From the NCBI RefSeq assembly GCF_900167005.1, contig NZ_FUXW01000002.1, positions 124,001 through 188,000 of the forward strand: DNA of 64,000 nt, written 5' to 3'. The translations under genes and the position numbers were made by a program. Shown piece after piece: positions 1 to 7,752 of the stretch. The number at the start of each line of letters is the position of its first letter. The first letter of the stretch is position 1. Below the pieces are notes generated by a model. The model saw nothing but the letters and a program-made list of their open reading frames with translations, had not been told where the DNA came from and did not search any database. This DNA comes from Butyricicoccus pullicaecorum DSM 23266 (lineage in GTDB: Bacteria > Bacillota > Clostridia > Oscillospirales > Butyricicoccaceae).

Positions 1-925
1 CGCCCAGCTCGCTTTCAAACAGCATGTGAATCACGTTGTCACCGTGCTCTTTGCGCAGGGCCTCAAGCTCGCCCTCGGTGTAGAAGTCAAGCAGGGCGGC
101 GTATTCGTCCCGAATATCCTCCGGGACTTTCTTTAGGCTCGGAGCGTCCTCCAACACGAGCGGGTAAGTGCCTCGGCCCCAATCGCCCCAGCCGCCGTAA
201 CCGTATCGGCTGAAACGGTAGCTCTCGATGTACTCGTACTGCGGGAAGTCGGGCTTGGCCGCGTCCGCGACAATTTCCACCACTTTCTTCACCGTAGCGT
301 TTAGATGCTTGCGGTCGATGTACTCGTGCTGGGTGTGGGCGTTGTAGTAACCGGACGAGAGGTTCACCGCCGCTACGCCGAGCGCGGGAGCGAGGAGAGA
401 GATGTCGCTGAACGAACCCCATTCCGTTTCAAACCCCTTGCTCGTGATGTACTCCTCAAACTCCGGGTTATCGCAGTCGTAGTAAACGGCGTCGTTCCTG
501 CCCTTGCGGTCAATCTCGACCAGCATTTTCAGGCTTTCCAGCTCTTTCTTTGGGAGTTTCCCTTTCTGGAAACGGGTGCAGAACGCGCTCGCACCAACGC
601 CCCCAACTTCCTCATCACAGGTGAACAGCAGCCACGGCTTTACCGCAGACTGCTCGTAGACCGTCACGAGGGCGTAAACGCCGCAGCGGTCATCGCCGCC
701 GATTCCCTGCGGGGACATCAGGATGCCGCCGTTCTGCGTCTTGCAGATGTGCTTCACAGGGGTCTTGTGAACCGTGTCGAGGTGAGCCACCAGCATAATC
801 GGGGCCTCTCCGCGAACAAGGATATAACTGTTCTTGCAAACCGTCGTGCGGCCTTTGAACCGGTCGCACAACTTGGAAAACAGTTCTTTCTGGGTGGGCA
901 TCAGGAAATCTTCTAACTTTTTCAT
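1..925 (-). CDS. M20/M28/M42-like zinc peptidase (3' end outside window)
   Basis: Open from an ATG at 925 to the window edge with no stop (308 codons visible). The product has the layout of a co-catalytic zinc exopeptidase: AHLDTVHK near residue 47 (metal His/Asp), GIGGDDRCG near residue 74 (bridging Asp) and CDEEVGGVGA near residue 104 (catalytic Glu pair); a later AHTQHEY segment could supply the last metal His. No signal peptide is seen, so it should act in the cytoplasm. The start overlaps the upstream stop as ATGA, so it is translationally coupled to the Cys-rich protein gene. Substrate unknown; a phage role in peptide or amino-acid salvage is a guess. Confidence 0.75.
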   Translation of the reverse strand, partial: MKKLEDFLMPTQKELFSKLCDRFKGRTTVCKNSYILVRGEAPIMLVAHLDTVHKTPVKHICKTQNGGILMSPQGIGGDDRCGVYALVTVYEQSAVKPWLLFTCDEEVGGVGASAFCTRFQKGKLPKKELESLKMLVEIDRKGRNDAVYYDCDNPEFEEYITSKGFETEWGSFSDISLLAPALGVAAVNLSSGYYNAHTQHEYIDRKHLNATVKKVVEIVADAAKPDFPQYEYIESYRFSRYGYGGWGDWGRGTYPLVLEDAPSLKKVPEDIRDEYAALLDFYTEGELEALRKEHGDNVIHMLFESELG

Positions 926-2598
926 ACCGCTTCGTCCTCCTCTTTCTCGTCGATGACGGCTCCGCACTCAGGGCAGGTCCCGTCTTCACATCTCTCAATC
1001 ATCGTGTCGCAGTGCGGGCAGATTTCGTAAGAATCCATGCAATCCTCACAGACGTAGGCGTGGTCGCCGTCACGCAAGGTAACGAACGTCATTTCCTCTC
1101 GGATGTGGTACTCACCGCAGCCCTCGCACTGCTCGTAATATCTGTCGCGGCAGTCCTCGCAGACAAGAACCTCATCGCCACGGGCGTTCACAACCTCCGT
1201 CATATTGTCCGTGTGGTGATAATCCTCACATTCGTAGCACTCACTGCAATACTCATCGCGGCAGCTGTCGCAGTAATATCGGTCGTCAATTTCTGTGATG
1301 CAGTCGTTCGGCCAATACTCCCCGCAGCACTCGCAGTAGGCAAAGTTCTCATCGCGGCAGTCCTCGCAGACCTCGATCCAATTACCGCGTCTGTCTCTGA
1401 CGGAATACAATTCCTCGTCAACATATCCCTCACAGCACTCGCAGTAATTACCGCCGCGACCGTCCTTGCAGTCCTCGCAATAAACTCCGTAGCTTGTCTC
1501 GCAGCCGCAGGAAACGCAAAGGCCGTAGCTCCCGACAACGAGGCTTCTGAAATCCTCCTCGTGGTCGGCGCGGATGCTCACCTTGCCGTCGAAGTTCTCG
1601 TATTCCCAATCGGGATAGCCGCCGAACCCGTCTCCGCGCTCAACGCAGAAACTCTTTTCTCCAACCGTCGGATAGGTCTTCCACAGGTTCGGAACATTTT
1701 CCAGCATCGAAATCTCGCGCTGAATGAGGTCGCGGTACAGCTTGGAATCCTCGCTGGCCCCGTAAACGCCCCCGGAGGTGTTATACATCCGGCTCTGCAA
1801 AAGCAGCCCGTTCCCCGGTTTGTATGCGAAAACCTGCCGTGTGGTCTTGCGGTTGTTCAGGGTTTCCTTGTCGGCGGGGTCTGCCACGGTGAACGCGATG
1901 AACGAAACCTTATCCCGCGCATAGCCCGTGCAGCCGTTGTTGTACTCGTACTCGGTCGAGTTGAACGAATGGCAGCTCGTCAGGGTCGTACCGCGATGGT
2001 CGCCTTTCGGATTGCTCATCGTGATGAAATGCGCCGGGTTGATGGAGACGTACAGCTTGAACCCGATTTTCTTCGAGGTCAGCTCGTCCGCAAACTGCGC
2101 GTACAGCCTCTGGAAATCGCTGCCCGCCGTTTCATCCGCAACGCCCAGCGCCTGACAAAGCGCCTTGAAAACGCGGCTCTTTTTCTTGTTCGGGGCGTAG
2201 GCTTTCGGGGCAAGCTGCTTGATGGCCGCGATACCCTGCTCCTCGTAATTGGGGTCATAGAAAAACCGAATAGCCTCATAAATGAGGTTTCGGTTGTCCG
2301 TGCGGTAAATCGCCTCGCTCAAGATGTCAGTCCCCAGCGAGTAGATCCGGTCGGGGTCAGGGTCGTGCGTTCTGGTCCCGTTGATAACCAGAGCGTCAAG
2401 ATTGGCGTCCCACACGGGAGACTTGCTGAACAGCTCTCGCAGCTCCTGCTTCGCATAGCAGCTGTCGGACGCAAGCTGATTCACAAAGTTCGCTGTGCAA
2501 TCGTCCATAACGCTCGTCTGGTCGGTGTGCTTGCCGTAATCGCTGATAGCCTGCCAGATATTCTGTTTCGTGCGCTCAATGAGTTCACTCATGTCCAT
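922..2598 (-). CDS. Cys-rich multi-zinc-ribbon phage protein, function unknown
   Basis: 558 residues. The first 350 or so have no motif I recognise. From about residue 355 to the end there is a run of CxxC knuckles (CVSCGC, CEDC, CECCEG, CEDCRDE, CECCGEYW, CDSC, CSECYECEDY, CEDC, CEGCGEYH, CEDC, CPHC, CPECG), enough for five or more zinc sites spaced roughly every 40 residues. The tail is very acidic (DEKEEDEAV). The start follows GAGGAGG with a 10-base spacer and overlaps the upstream gene by 14 bases. A zinc-scaffolded nucleic-acid or protein-binding role is inference only. Confidence 0.8.
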   Translation of the reverse strand: MDMSELIERTKQNIWQAISDYGKHTDQTSVMDDCTANFVNQLASDSCYAKQELRELFSKSPVWDANLDALVINGTRTHDPDPDRIYSLGTDILSEAIYRTDNRNLIYEAIRFFYDPNYEEQGIAAIKQLAPKAYAPNKKKSRVFKALCQALGVADETAGSDFQRLYAQFADELTSKKIGFKLYVSINPAHFITMSNPKGDHRGTTLTSCHSFNSTEYEYNNGCTGYARDKVSFIAFTVADPADKETLNNRKTTRQVFAYKPGNGLLLQSRMYNTSGGVYGASEDSKLYRDLIQREISMLENVPNLWKTYPTVGEKSFCVERGDGFGGYPDWEYENFDGKVSIRADHEEDFRSLVVGSYGLCVSCGCETSYGVYCEDCKDGRGGNYCECCEGYVDEELYSVRDRRGNWIEVCEDCRDENFAYCECCGEYWPNDCITEIDDRYYCDSCRDEYCSECYECEDYHHTDNMTEVVNARGDEVLVCEDCRDRYYEQCEGCGEYHIREEMTFVTLRDGDHAYVCEDCMDSYEICPHCDTMIERCEDGTCPECGAVIDEKEEDEAV

Positions 2599-3043
2599 TT
2601 TCTTTTAACCTCCTCAGCATTCCGTCGTTGATGTAATTCGCAAAGATCCAGTTGCGGCAGGTTCTCTGCCGGCGGGTGAAGTGTCCCGGCGGGTTCGGGA
2701 CGTAGCTCTGGAAATCAACCCGCTTGGCGTCCGTAATCGTCAGCCGGATATTGGCGTTGTCCACGAACACCGTCTCGCCCGGAGCGGGAATGAACGCCAC
2801 GTGTGTGTTCTGGTGGTAATTGAACCCCGCGCTCAACCCGCAGAGGTAATACGCGACCGCTTTGGGATTCTCTTTCACGTCGATGTCGATGAGCGCGTGG
2901 GGCTGGTGCAGGGTCCCGTGATAGACCCTGCTGTCCCGATTGCCGATGAAACACTCGGCGCAGCATTTGTAGATGTTCACGGCCTGAATGTCCCTCAGCC
3001 AAAAGAACTCGTGGTATCGCTTAACTTCCAATGTCAGGTGCAT
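2585..3043 (-). CDS. Unnamed phage protein family, copy 1 of 3 (CCxxC / CRNWIFANY)
   Basis: 152 residues. Belongs to a family with two further members here, at 16,644-17,078 and 50,412-50,882. Shared landmarks: FFWLR near residue 13, CCAECFIG near 28, YYLCGLSAGF near 66, NTHVAF near 80, and near the C-terminus a block with P-PG-FT--QR-CRNWIFANY followed by DGM. The invariant Cys residues (CC..C, LCGL, CRNW) suggest a metal or Fe-S site, but this is inference. No signal peptide or membrane segment. It lies upstream of, and overlaps, the Cys-rich protein gene. I do not recognise a named family. Confidence 0.85.
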   Translation of the reverse strand: MHLTLEVKRYHEFFWLRDIQAVNIYKCCAECFIGNRDSRVYHGTLHQPHALIDIDVKENPKAVAYYLCGLSAGFNYHQNTHVAFIPAPGETVFVDNANIRLTITDAKRVDFQSYVPNPPGHFTRRQRTCRNWIFANYINDGMLRRLKENGHE

Positions 3044-3468
3044 TATTCAGCCTCCTTTTTCTTTCGCCCGCGCTTCTTCGGCGCGGGTTTTTCTTTGGTC
3101 TTTTTCGTAACCGGCTCGCTGACCGCCCAGCTCAACTGGACCTTGAAGCTGCCGTCGCCCATCCGCTCGATGGTGCAGTTCCAGCCGGCGCCATCGGCGA
3201 CCATCTCGTCCTCCTCGCGGTTGGTGCTCGCCGCAGCGTCCTGGATTTTCGCCAGCATCTCGTCAGCGACGATTTGCAGCGCCTCCGCAGCCTTGAGATA
3301 TTCGCCCAGCCAATAGGCGGCTTTCTTGTAGCTGCGGACGGTGTAGGTCGCCTCAGCTTGGAGGCGGCCCGTCCCGATCACGATGTCCATGACGTTCTCG
3401 TGCTCGACGAAATTCGCCTGTCCGGGTTCGTGAACCTTGACCCAACGGCCCTGTTTCAACTCTGCCAT
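3043..3468 (-). CDS. Hypothetical protein with Lys-rich tail
   Basis: 141 residues; starts after AAGGAGG with good spacing and ends within one base of the copy-1 gene start, so it heads or shares that operon. The middle is helical and contains KKAAYWLGEYL. The last 20 or so residues are almost all Lys, Arg, Pro and Glu (KKRGRKKKE), a disordered basic tail typical of small nucleic-acid-associated proteins. No catalytic motif seen; function unknown. Confidence 0.75.
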   Translation of the reverse strand: MAELKQGRWVKVHEPGQANFVEHENVMDIVIGTGRLQAEATYTVRSYKKAAYWLGEYLKAAEALQIVADEMLAKIQDAAASTNREEDEMVADGAGWNCTIERMGDGSFKVQLSWAVSEPVTKKTKEKPAPKKRGRKKKEAE

Positions 3469-3557
3469 GATTTTGTCCTCCTTGATTTATGTACTTGCCC
3501 TGTCATCATCAGGCCGGGTGGGGCAGTTCCCGGCGACGCCCTTTCGGGCGTTTCGAC

Positions 3558-3704
3558 TTAGATTGCTTTCAGCCGCTTTATGTACTCGCGCTCAGATTTG
3601 ATGTATTCAATGTCGTCCTCACTGGGACCGTTCTCGGATTGAATCAGTTCTTCAATGAACCTGCGCAACGCGCCCTCCATGATGTCGATGATTTTCTTAT
3701 CCAT
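3558..3704 (-). CDS. Small hypothetical protein (48 aa)
   Basis: A start at 3,704 (MDKKIIDIMEG) is preferred because AAAGGAG lies 8 bases upstream; a longer frame reaching 3,743 has no ribosome site. The product is a short, acidic, helical protein (ENGPSEDDIEYIKSE). It is the leftward gene nearest the divergent plus-strand replication region. Function unknown. Confidence 0.55.
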   Translation of the reverse strand: MDKKIIDIMEGALRRFIEELIQSENGPSEDDIEYIKSEREYIKRLKAI

Positions 3705-3782
3705 CTCGAAGTCTCCTTTCTTGACTGTGAGTGTTTTGCTCAAATCCAGCAGACTATTGAGATAACAAAGATTGCAAAAACC

Positions 3783-4250
3783 GTGATAATCCTTGCTATG
3801 GCGCCGCTATTGCTTACAGCCTGCGGAACAGACGCTGGCAGCCAAACGGTTTTGCCGAAACCCGAGATGGCGACCAGCCAGCCGGAGTATCCAGAGGTAA
3901 AAGAAACGCCCGTCCAGAATGTGTGGACGGACGAAGAACTTGAGGCTATGGTGCTCACCCTTGCGGGAGAGTGCTATGACGACAAGGAACACGATAAACG
4001 CCTTGTCTGTGAAGTGATTCTGAACCGTGTCAGTGATGGCCGGTTTGGAGATTCCGTTTTAGAAGTTGTCTCCGCGCCGAATCAGTTTTCGGGCTATTGG
4101 GAGCAGTCCCGTGAGATTACCGAGAACGACTACGACGTGGCGACCGAGGCTCTTGAAGACTGGTATGGAAGCGGATGTGAAGCCCTTTCCGATTACCTGT
4201 TCTTTGTGGCCGGTGACAACCGTGAGAACGTATTCCGTTGTGAATACTAA
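3783..4250 (+). CDS. SleB-type cell wall hydrolase, predicted lipoprotein
   Basis: The C-terminal 110 residues match the SleB / Hydrolase_2 pattern: an initial LAGECYDD (the Glu is the expected catalytic residue), a V-EVILNRV helix, and the APNQFSGYW loop. The N-terminus carries a hydrophobic stretch ending in a lipobox (LLLTAC), so the product should be exported and lipid-anchored, with the hydrolase outside the membrane. The start is uncertain: the open frame runs back to 3,489, but an in-frame GTG (3,783) or ATG (3,798) fits the signal peptide better; neither has a clear ribosome site. Unusual as the first gene of a replication module rather than in the lysis cassette. Confidence 0.65.
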   Translation: MIILAMAPLLLTACGTDAGSQTVLPKPEMATSQPEYPEVKETPVQNVWTDEELEAMVLTLAGECYDDKEHDKRLVCEVILNRVSDGRFGDSVLEVVSAPNQFSGYWEQSREITENDYDVATEALEDWYGSGCEALSDYLFFVAGDNRENVFRCEY

Positions 4251-4278
4251 TCAATAAATTTCTAAGGAGGACAAAACC

Positions 4279-4725
4279 ATGCTCGAAATGAAACTCACCA
4301 TCGAGGCGCCCGAACTGGCAAACGCGCTGAACAATCTCGCCGCTGCTCTGGGTGCAAGACCTTTCCCGACCGCACAGCAGGCCCCCGCAGCGGCCTCTAC
4401 GCAGCCCCAGCCCGTTGTGCCTCAGCAGGCTCCCGCCGCACCTGTGCAGCAGCCTATGCCGGCTCCCGCTCCTGTGGCTCCTATGCCTGCTCCTGCCACC
4501 ACTGCGCAGCCTAATACGCCCGTGGCCGGCGTACCTCTCGCACAGCCGCCCAAGTACACGGTGGACCAGATTATGGCTGCCGGCGCTCAGCTGATGGACG
4601 CAGGCAAGGTGAACGACCTGATGAACCTGCTCCACTCCTTTGGCGTTCAGGCTGTCATGGATCTGAAACCTGAGCAGCTGGGCGCGTTCGCTACCGCTCT
4701 GCGTGATATGGGGGCGAAGATTTGA
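4279..4725 (+). CDS. Phage protein with Pro/Ala/Gln-rich linker
   Basis: 148 residues behind AAGGAGG. A short N-terminal helix (ELANALNNLAAAL) is joined by about 70 residues made mostly of Pro, Ala, Gln and Val to a C-terminal helical domain (YTVDQIMAAGAQLMDAG, then a helix ending ALRDMGAKI). This is a two-domain tether, as in proteins that bridge partners in a replication complex. The stop overlaps the TTG start of the DUF2800 gene (TTGA), so the two are coupled. Function unknown. Confidence 0.75.
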   Translation: MLEMKLTIEAPELANALNNLAAALGARPFPTAQQAPAAASTQPQPVVPQQAPAAPVQQPMPAPAPVAPMPAPATTAQPNTPVAGVPLAQPPKYTVDQIMAAGAQLMDAGKVNDLMNLLHSFGVQAVMDLKPEQLGAFATALRDMGAKI

Positions 4726-5900
4726 GCGCCCATGCGCTCCTCTCGCCGTCCAGTGCGCACCGCTGGCTGAACTGCCCTCTGGCCCCACGGCTTGAGGCGC
4801 AGTTACCTGAAAAGCCAAGCGAGTATGCGAGAGAGGGAACGATTGCGCACAGCATCTGTGAGGTCAGCGCCAAGCTGCACTTCAAGAAAATCAAGAAGAC
4901 CGAGTACAACAAGGTCGTAAAAAAGTACAAGGCCGATCCGCAGTGGGACGACGAGATGTTGCAGACTGCGGAAACCTATTCCGAGCACCTTGCTGAAAGA
5001 GCGATGGGATTCGACAACGAGCCATACATCGCTTTCGAGGTTAAGGTGGACATATCCGATGTGGTCCCCGAAGCCTTTGGCCGATGCGACTGCATCATGT
5101 TCGGCGGTGATACTCTCGTCATTACCGACTATAAGCACGGGAAAGGCGTACCTGTTTCCGCGTCGGACAACCCGCAGCTGAAACTCTACGCTCTCGGAGC
5201 GTTGAAGCTCTACCAGCCACTTTTCGGCAGCTCGCTGAAAAACGTGGAAATCACCATCGACCAGCCCCGTATCAATCTCTACGACACGTGGGGATGTAGC
5301 GTCGAAGACCTGCTCGCTTGGGGCGAGGAAATCAAGCCGAAAGCGATGATGGCCTACATGGGCTTTGGCGAGTACCACGCAGGCAGCTGGTGTCAATTCT
5401 GCCGAGCCAACGGCATCTGCAAAGCTCAGGCCGCACAGCAGATTGGGGCGTTCGACGATTTCAAAGACGCGGTTGAGAACCGCAACGTGGCACTTCTCTC
5501 CCCTGATGGCATGAGTGATGTGCTTGCACGGGGCAAGGACCTCGTGGCGTGGTATGAGGCCGTGAAGAAGCGGGCGCTTGAGGTCATGCTTAACGGCGAG
5601 AAAATCCCCGGCTGGAAAGTTGTCGAGGGCCGCAGCTCCCGTGTTTGGAGCAATCAGGATAAGGCTCTCGATACGCTCATCGAGAACGGTATTGACCGGG
5701 CAGTCATTTACGACAGTGTTCCCAAGACACTGGCGCAGCTCGAAAAGGTTCTGGGCAAGAAGAAGTTCGAGGAGCTGGTCGGCGAGTTTGTTGTGAAGCC
5801 GCAGGGCAGCCCGACCCTCGCTGATGAGAATGATTCCCGCAAGGAGTTCAGCAGTGCCGCCGCCGATTTTGCGGAGGTGGCTGACAATGGCTCGAAATAA
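4722..5900 (+). CDS. DUF2800 protein, PD-(D/E)XK nuclease-like
   Basis: 392 residues. The N-terminus (LSPSSAHRWLNCPLAPRL, then EGTIAHSICE) is the DUF2800 signature, related to RecB/Cas4-type nucleases. GRCDCIMFGGDTLVITDYKHG carries a D...DYKHG pattern resembling the PD-(D/E)XK core, and later Cys residues (CQFCRANGIC) may form a Cas4-like Fe-S or zinc cluster. In Firmicutes phages it sits just before the DUF2815 and PolA genes, as here, and is presumed to act in recombination or replication; the activity is not shown by sequence. TTG start, coupled to the upstream gene. Confidence 0.85.
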   Translation: MSAHALLSPSSAHRWLNCPLAPRLEAQLPEKPSEYAREGTIAHSICEVSAKLHFKKIKKTEYNKVVKKYKADPQWDDEMLQTAETYSEHLAERAMGFDNEPYIAFEVKVDISDVVPEAFGRCDCIMFGGDTLVITDYKHGKGVPVSASDNPQLKLYALGALKLYQPLFGSSLKNVEITIDQPRINLYDTWGCSVEDLLAWGEEIKPKAMMAYMGFGEYHAGSWCQFCRANGICKAQAAQQIGAFDDFKDAVENRNVALLSPDGMSDVLARGKDLVAWYEAVKKRALEVMLNGEKIPGWKVVEGRSSRVWSNQDKALDTLIENGIDRAVIYDSVPKTLAQLEKVLGKKKFEELVGEFVVKPQGSPTLADENDSRKEFSSAAADFAEVADNGSK

Positions 5901-6798
5901 ATACCCCGGCTACTGCTATTGCTGCGGCAGTTGGGTAGAACCCGGATATGGACACTTCGAGAGGCACAACGGCGGCTGGCGCATTAAATGCGTGAAATGC
6001 GCCAGCGGTCGGGTCCTCACAGAAGATGACCCCGGAGTTAAGTGGGCAAGAAAAACAGTGCAGAGTGAAATCGAAAGGAGAAAAACAGTTATGTATAACA
6101 ATGTGCCTACGAAAGTTCTGACCGGCGAGGTTCGCCTGTCCTATGTCAATCTCGTGCAGCCGAGGGTGAATAACAACGACCCCACGGCTACCCCCAAGTA
6201 TTCCGTGACACTGCTTATCCCCAAGACTGACACGGCGGTCAAGCAGAACATCGACGCCAGCATCGAGGCTGCCGCTGCCGATGCGCAGGGCAAGATTTGG
6301 AACGGCGTTCGCCCTCCTGTCATGCCTATCCCCATCCATGACGGTGATGGCGTCCGCGAGAACGGTACGCCCTACGGTCCTGAGTGCAAGGGCTGCTGGG
6401 TCATTACGGCCAGCTCCAAGAACAAGCCGCAGGTAGTCCACCAGAGCGACATCAACACCGAGCTGCTCCCGCAGGACATTTACAGCGGTATGTACGCCCG
6501 CGTGACGATCAACTTCTTCGGCTACAACCGTGCGGGCAAGCGCGGTGTGGGCTGCGGGTTGGGCAACGTGATGAAGACCCGCGACGGCGAGGCACTTGCC
6601 GGCGGCGCCAGCGCAGCAGCTGATTTTGCCGGTGTCGGTATGGAGGCCGGCGCTCCCGCTACTCCCGCCTATGGCGCGGCTATGCCAGCCACTCCGGGGC
6701 AGATGGCATATCCCAACACGGGTATGCAGCAGCCAAACCCGCTGGGCGTCCAGCCGGGGGCAATCAATCCCTTAACCGGCCAGCCGTACTTTGGATAA
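5887..6798 (+). CDS. Zinc-ribbon plus DUF2815 (ssDNA-binding-like) protein, with internal start at 6,091
   Basis: One continuous frame joins a zinc ribbon of about 65 residues (CYCCG ... CVKC) to a full DUF2815 domain beginning MYNNVPTKVLTG at 6,091. DUF2815 proteins are the presumed single-stranded-DNA-binding proteins of this replication module (OB-fold, Gp2.5-like). Both starts have ribosome sites: GGAGG 9 bases before the ATG at 5,887 and AAAGGAG before the ATG at 6,091. Either a fusion or two nested products may be made. The C-terminus is Pro/Gly/Ala-rich and ends GQPYFG, as in the flexible tails of SSBs. The first start overlaps the end of the DUF2800 gene. Confidence 0.85.
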   Translation: MARNKYPGYCYCCGSWVEPGYGHFERHNGGWRIKCVKCASGRVLTEDDPGVKWARKTVQSEIERRKTVMYNNVPTKVLTGEVRLSYVNLVQPRVNNNDPTATPKYSVTLLIPKTDTAVKQNIDASIEAAAADAQGKIWNGVRPPVMPIPIHDGDGVRENGTPYGPECKGCWVITASSKNKPQVVHQSDINTELLPQDIYSGMYARVTINFFGYNRAGKRGVGCGLGNVMKTRDGEALAGGASAAADFAGVGMEAGAPATPAYGAAMPATPGQMAYPNTGMQQPNPLGVQPGAINPLTGQPYFG

Positions 6799-6807
6799 AT
6801 CGAGCAA

Positions 6808-6845
6808 AGGCGCACGGCCACCCATAAGTGGTCGTGCGCCTTTTT
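6808..6845 (+). terminator. Intrinsic terminator after the DUF2815 gene
   Basis: A 14-bp stem (AGGCGCACGGCCAC paired with its complement, one G-T wobble), 6-base loop, then TTTTT. It lies 10 bases after the DUF2815 stop; the next gene continues on the same strand, so it probably attenuates transcription and lowers expression of downstream replication genes relative to the SSB. Confidence 0.85.
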
Positions 6846-6865
6846 CATTAAGGAGGATAAACGCT

Positions 6866-7096
6866 ATGAAGAAACTGACCTGTCCTGTGTGTGGGACCGA
6901 ATTCATTCCGCAAATTGCGGATCACTACGTAGCTGTGACCGATAATGCCGGTTCCGGTCTGAGCCGTCTCGCTGGGAGCGCGAAGCCTGAAACCTATTAC
7001 GACGCTTTTGACTGCCCGCAGTGCGGCTGCCAGCTGCGTCCGAACACTCGTCTGGTGGAGGTTCCTGAAAAGGAGGAAGACCATGAAAAGAGCTGA
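6866..7096 (+). CDS. Small zinc-ribbon protein
   Basis: 76 residues from an ATG after TAAGGAGGATAAACGCT. Two CxxC knuckles (CPVCGTEF near residue 5 and CPQCGCQL near 52) form a classic zinc ribbon split by about 45 residues. An in-frame extension upstream overlaps the terminator and is not a credible start. It sits between the terminator and the DUF6378 gene and overlaps the latter. Function unknown. Confidence 0.75.
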   Translation: MKKLTCPVCGTEFIPQIADHYVAVTDNAGSGLSRLAGSAKPETYYDAFDCPQCGCQLRPNTRLVEVPEKEEDHEKS

Positions 7097-7403
7097 GATT
7101 TTAGAGGCTGCTCGTATCTGCGTCTGCGGGGAACGCCAGCAGGACTACGGCACACCGGAGAACAACTTTGAAACCATCGGTCTGTTGTGGGGCGTCTACT
7201 TGCGGGCTGCTCATCCTGAGCTGGCTAAGGTCATGGCTATCAATCACATCAACGCCAAAGACGTGGCTACTATGATGGGGCTGCTAAAGGTAGCTCGAAT
7301 TGCTACCGGGTACAAGGATGACAACTTTGTGGACCTCGCTGGTTACGCAGCCTGTGCCGGCGAGATTGCAGCCGCTGAGAGAGGAGGCGGCGACCATGAC
7401 TAA
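7083..7403 (+). CDS. DUF6378 phage protein
   Basis: 106 residues starting MKRAEILEAA after AAAAGGAGG; overlaps the upstream stop by 14 bases. The segments ERQQDYGTPENNF and AKDVATMMGLLKVARI, followed by NFVDLAGYAA, are the hallmark of the DUF6378 family found in phage replication regions. It resembles MazG-type helical proteins in its helix-DLAGYA ending, but catalytic function is unproven. Confidence 0.8.
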   Translation: MKRAEILEAARICVCGERQQDYGTPENNFETIGLLWGVYLRAAHPELAKVMAINHINAKDVATMMGLLKVARIATGYKDDNFVDLAGYAACAGEIAAAERGGGDHD

Positions 7404-7752
7404 CGGTGTATTCCGAATCGAATATCCGACAGGTTATATGGAGCTGAATGTCAGAGAGTTCTTCGCCAACGCGAATAAGAAGCGGATGACAAAGGTTCTC
7501 AAGCTGGCGAAGCAATATTGCAGCGACATCCGCAGGGAAGAACTTATCAGCACAATGCGGTCTGAGGTTGACCGGCTGAACGAAGTGGTTAAGAAGCTGG
7601 AAAGTCTGAGACTGTCCGAACAATATCATCTGCTGGCATTCTTCCCGCAGGCGCGGATTGAGCCGTCCAGTTATGAAAAAGCCTTGCGCCGGCAGAGGGA
7701 TAAACTCGCAGAGAGCGTGGCTCTGATTAAGGACGAGAGGTGGGACGGATGA
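7396..7752 (+). CDS. Hypothetical helical phage protein
   Basis: 118 residues from an ATG after GGAGG (8-base spacing), overlapping the end of the DUF6378 gene. Long charged helices (LISTMRSEVDRLNEVVKKLE) suggest a coiled coil of about 40 residues. The stop overlaps the ATG of the polymerase gene (ATGA), so it is co-translated with the polymerase. I do not recognise a family. Confidence 0.7.
   Translation: MTNGVFRIEYPTGYMELNVREFFANANKKRMTKVLKLAKQYCSDIRREELISTMRSEVDRLNEVVKKLESLRLSEQYHLLAFFPQARIEPSSYEKALRRQRDKLAESVALIKDERWDG

Noticed and set aside
1012-2631. 539-codon plus-strand open frame
   Set aside because: Antisense shadow of the Cys-rich gene; its Ala/Val-rich composition comes from complementing acidic and Cys codons, and it lacks a ribosome site.
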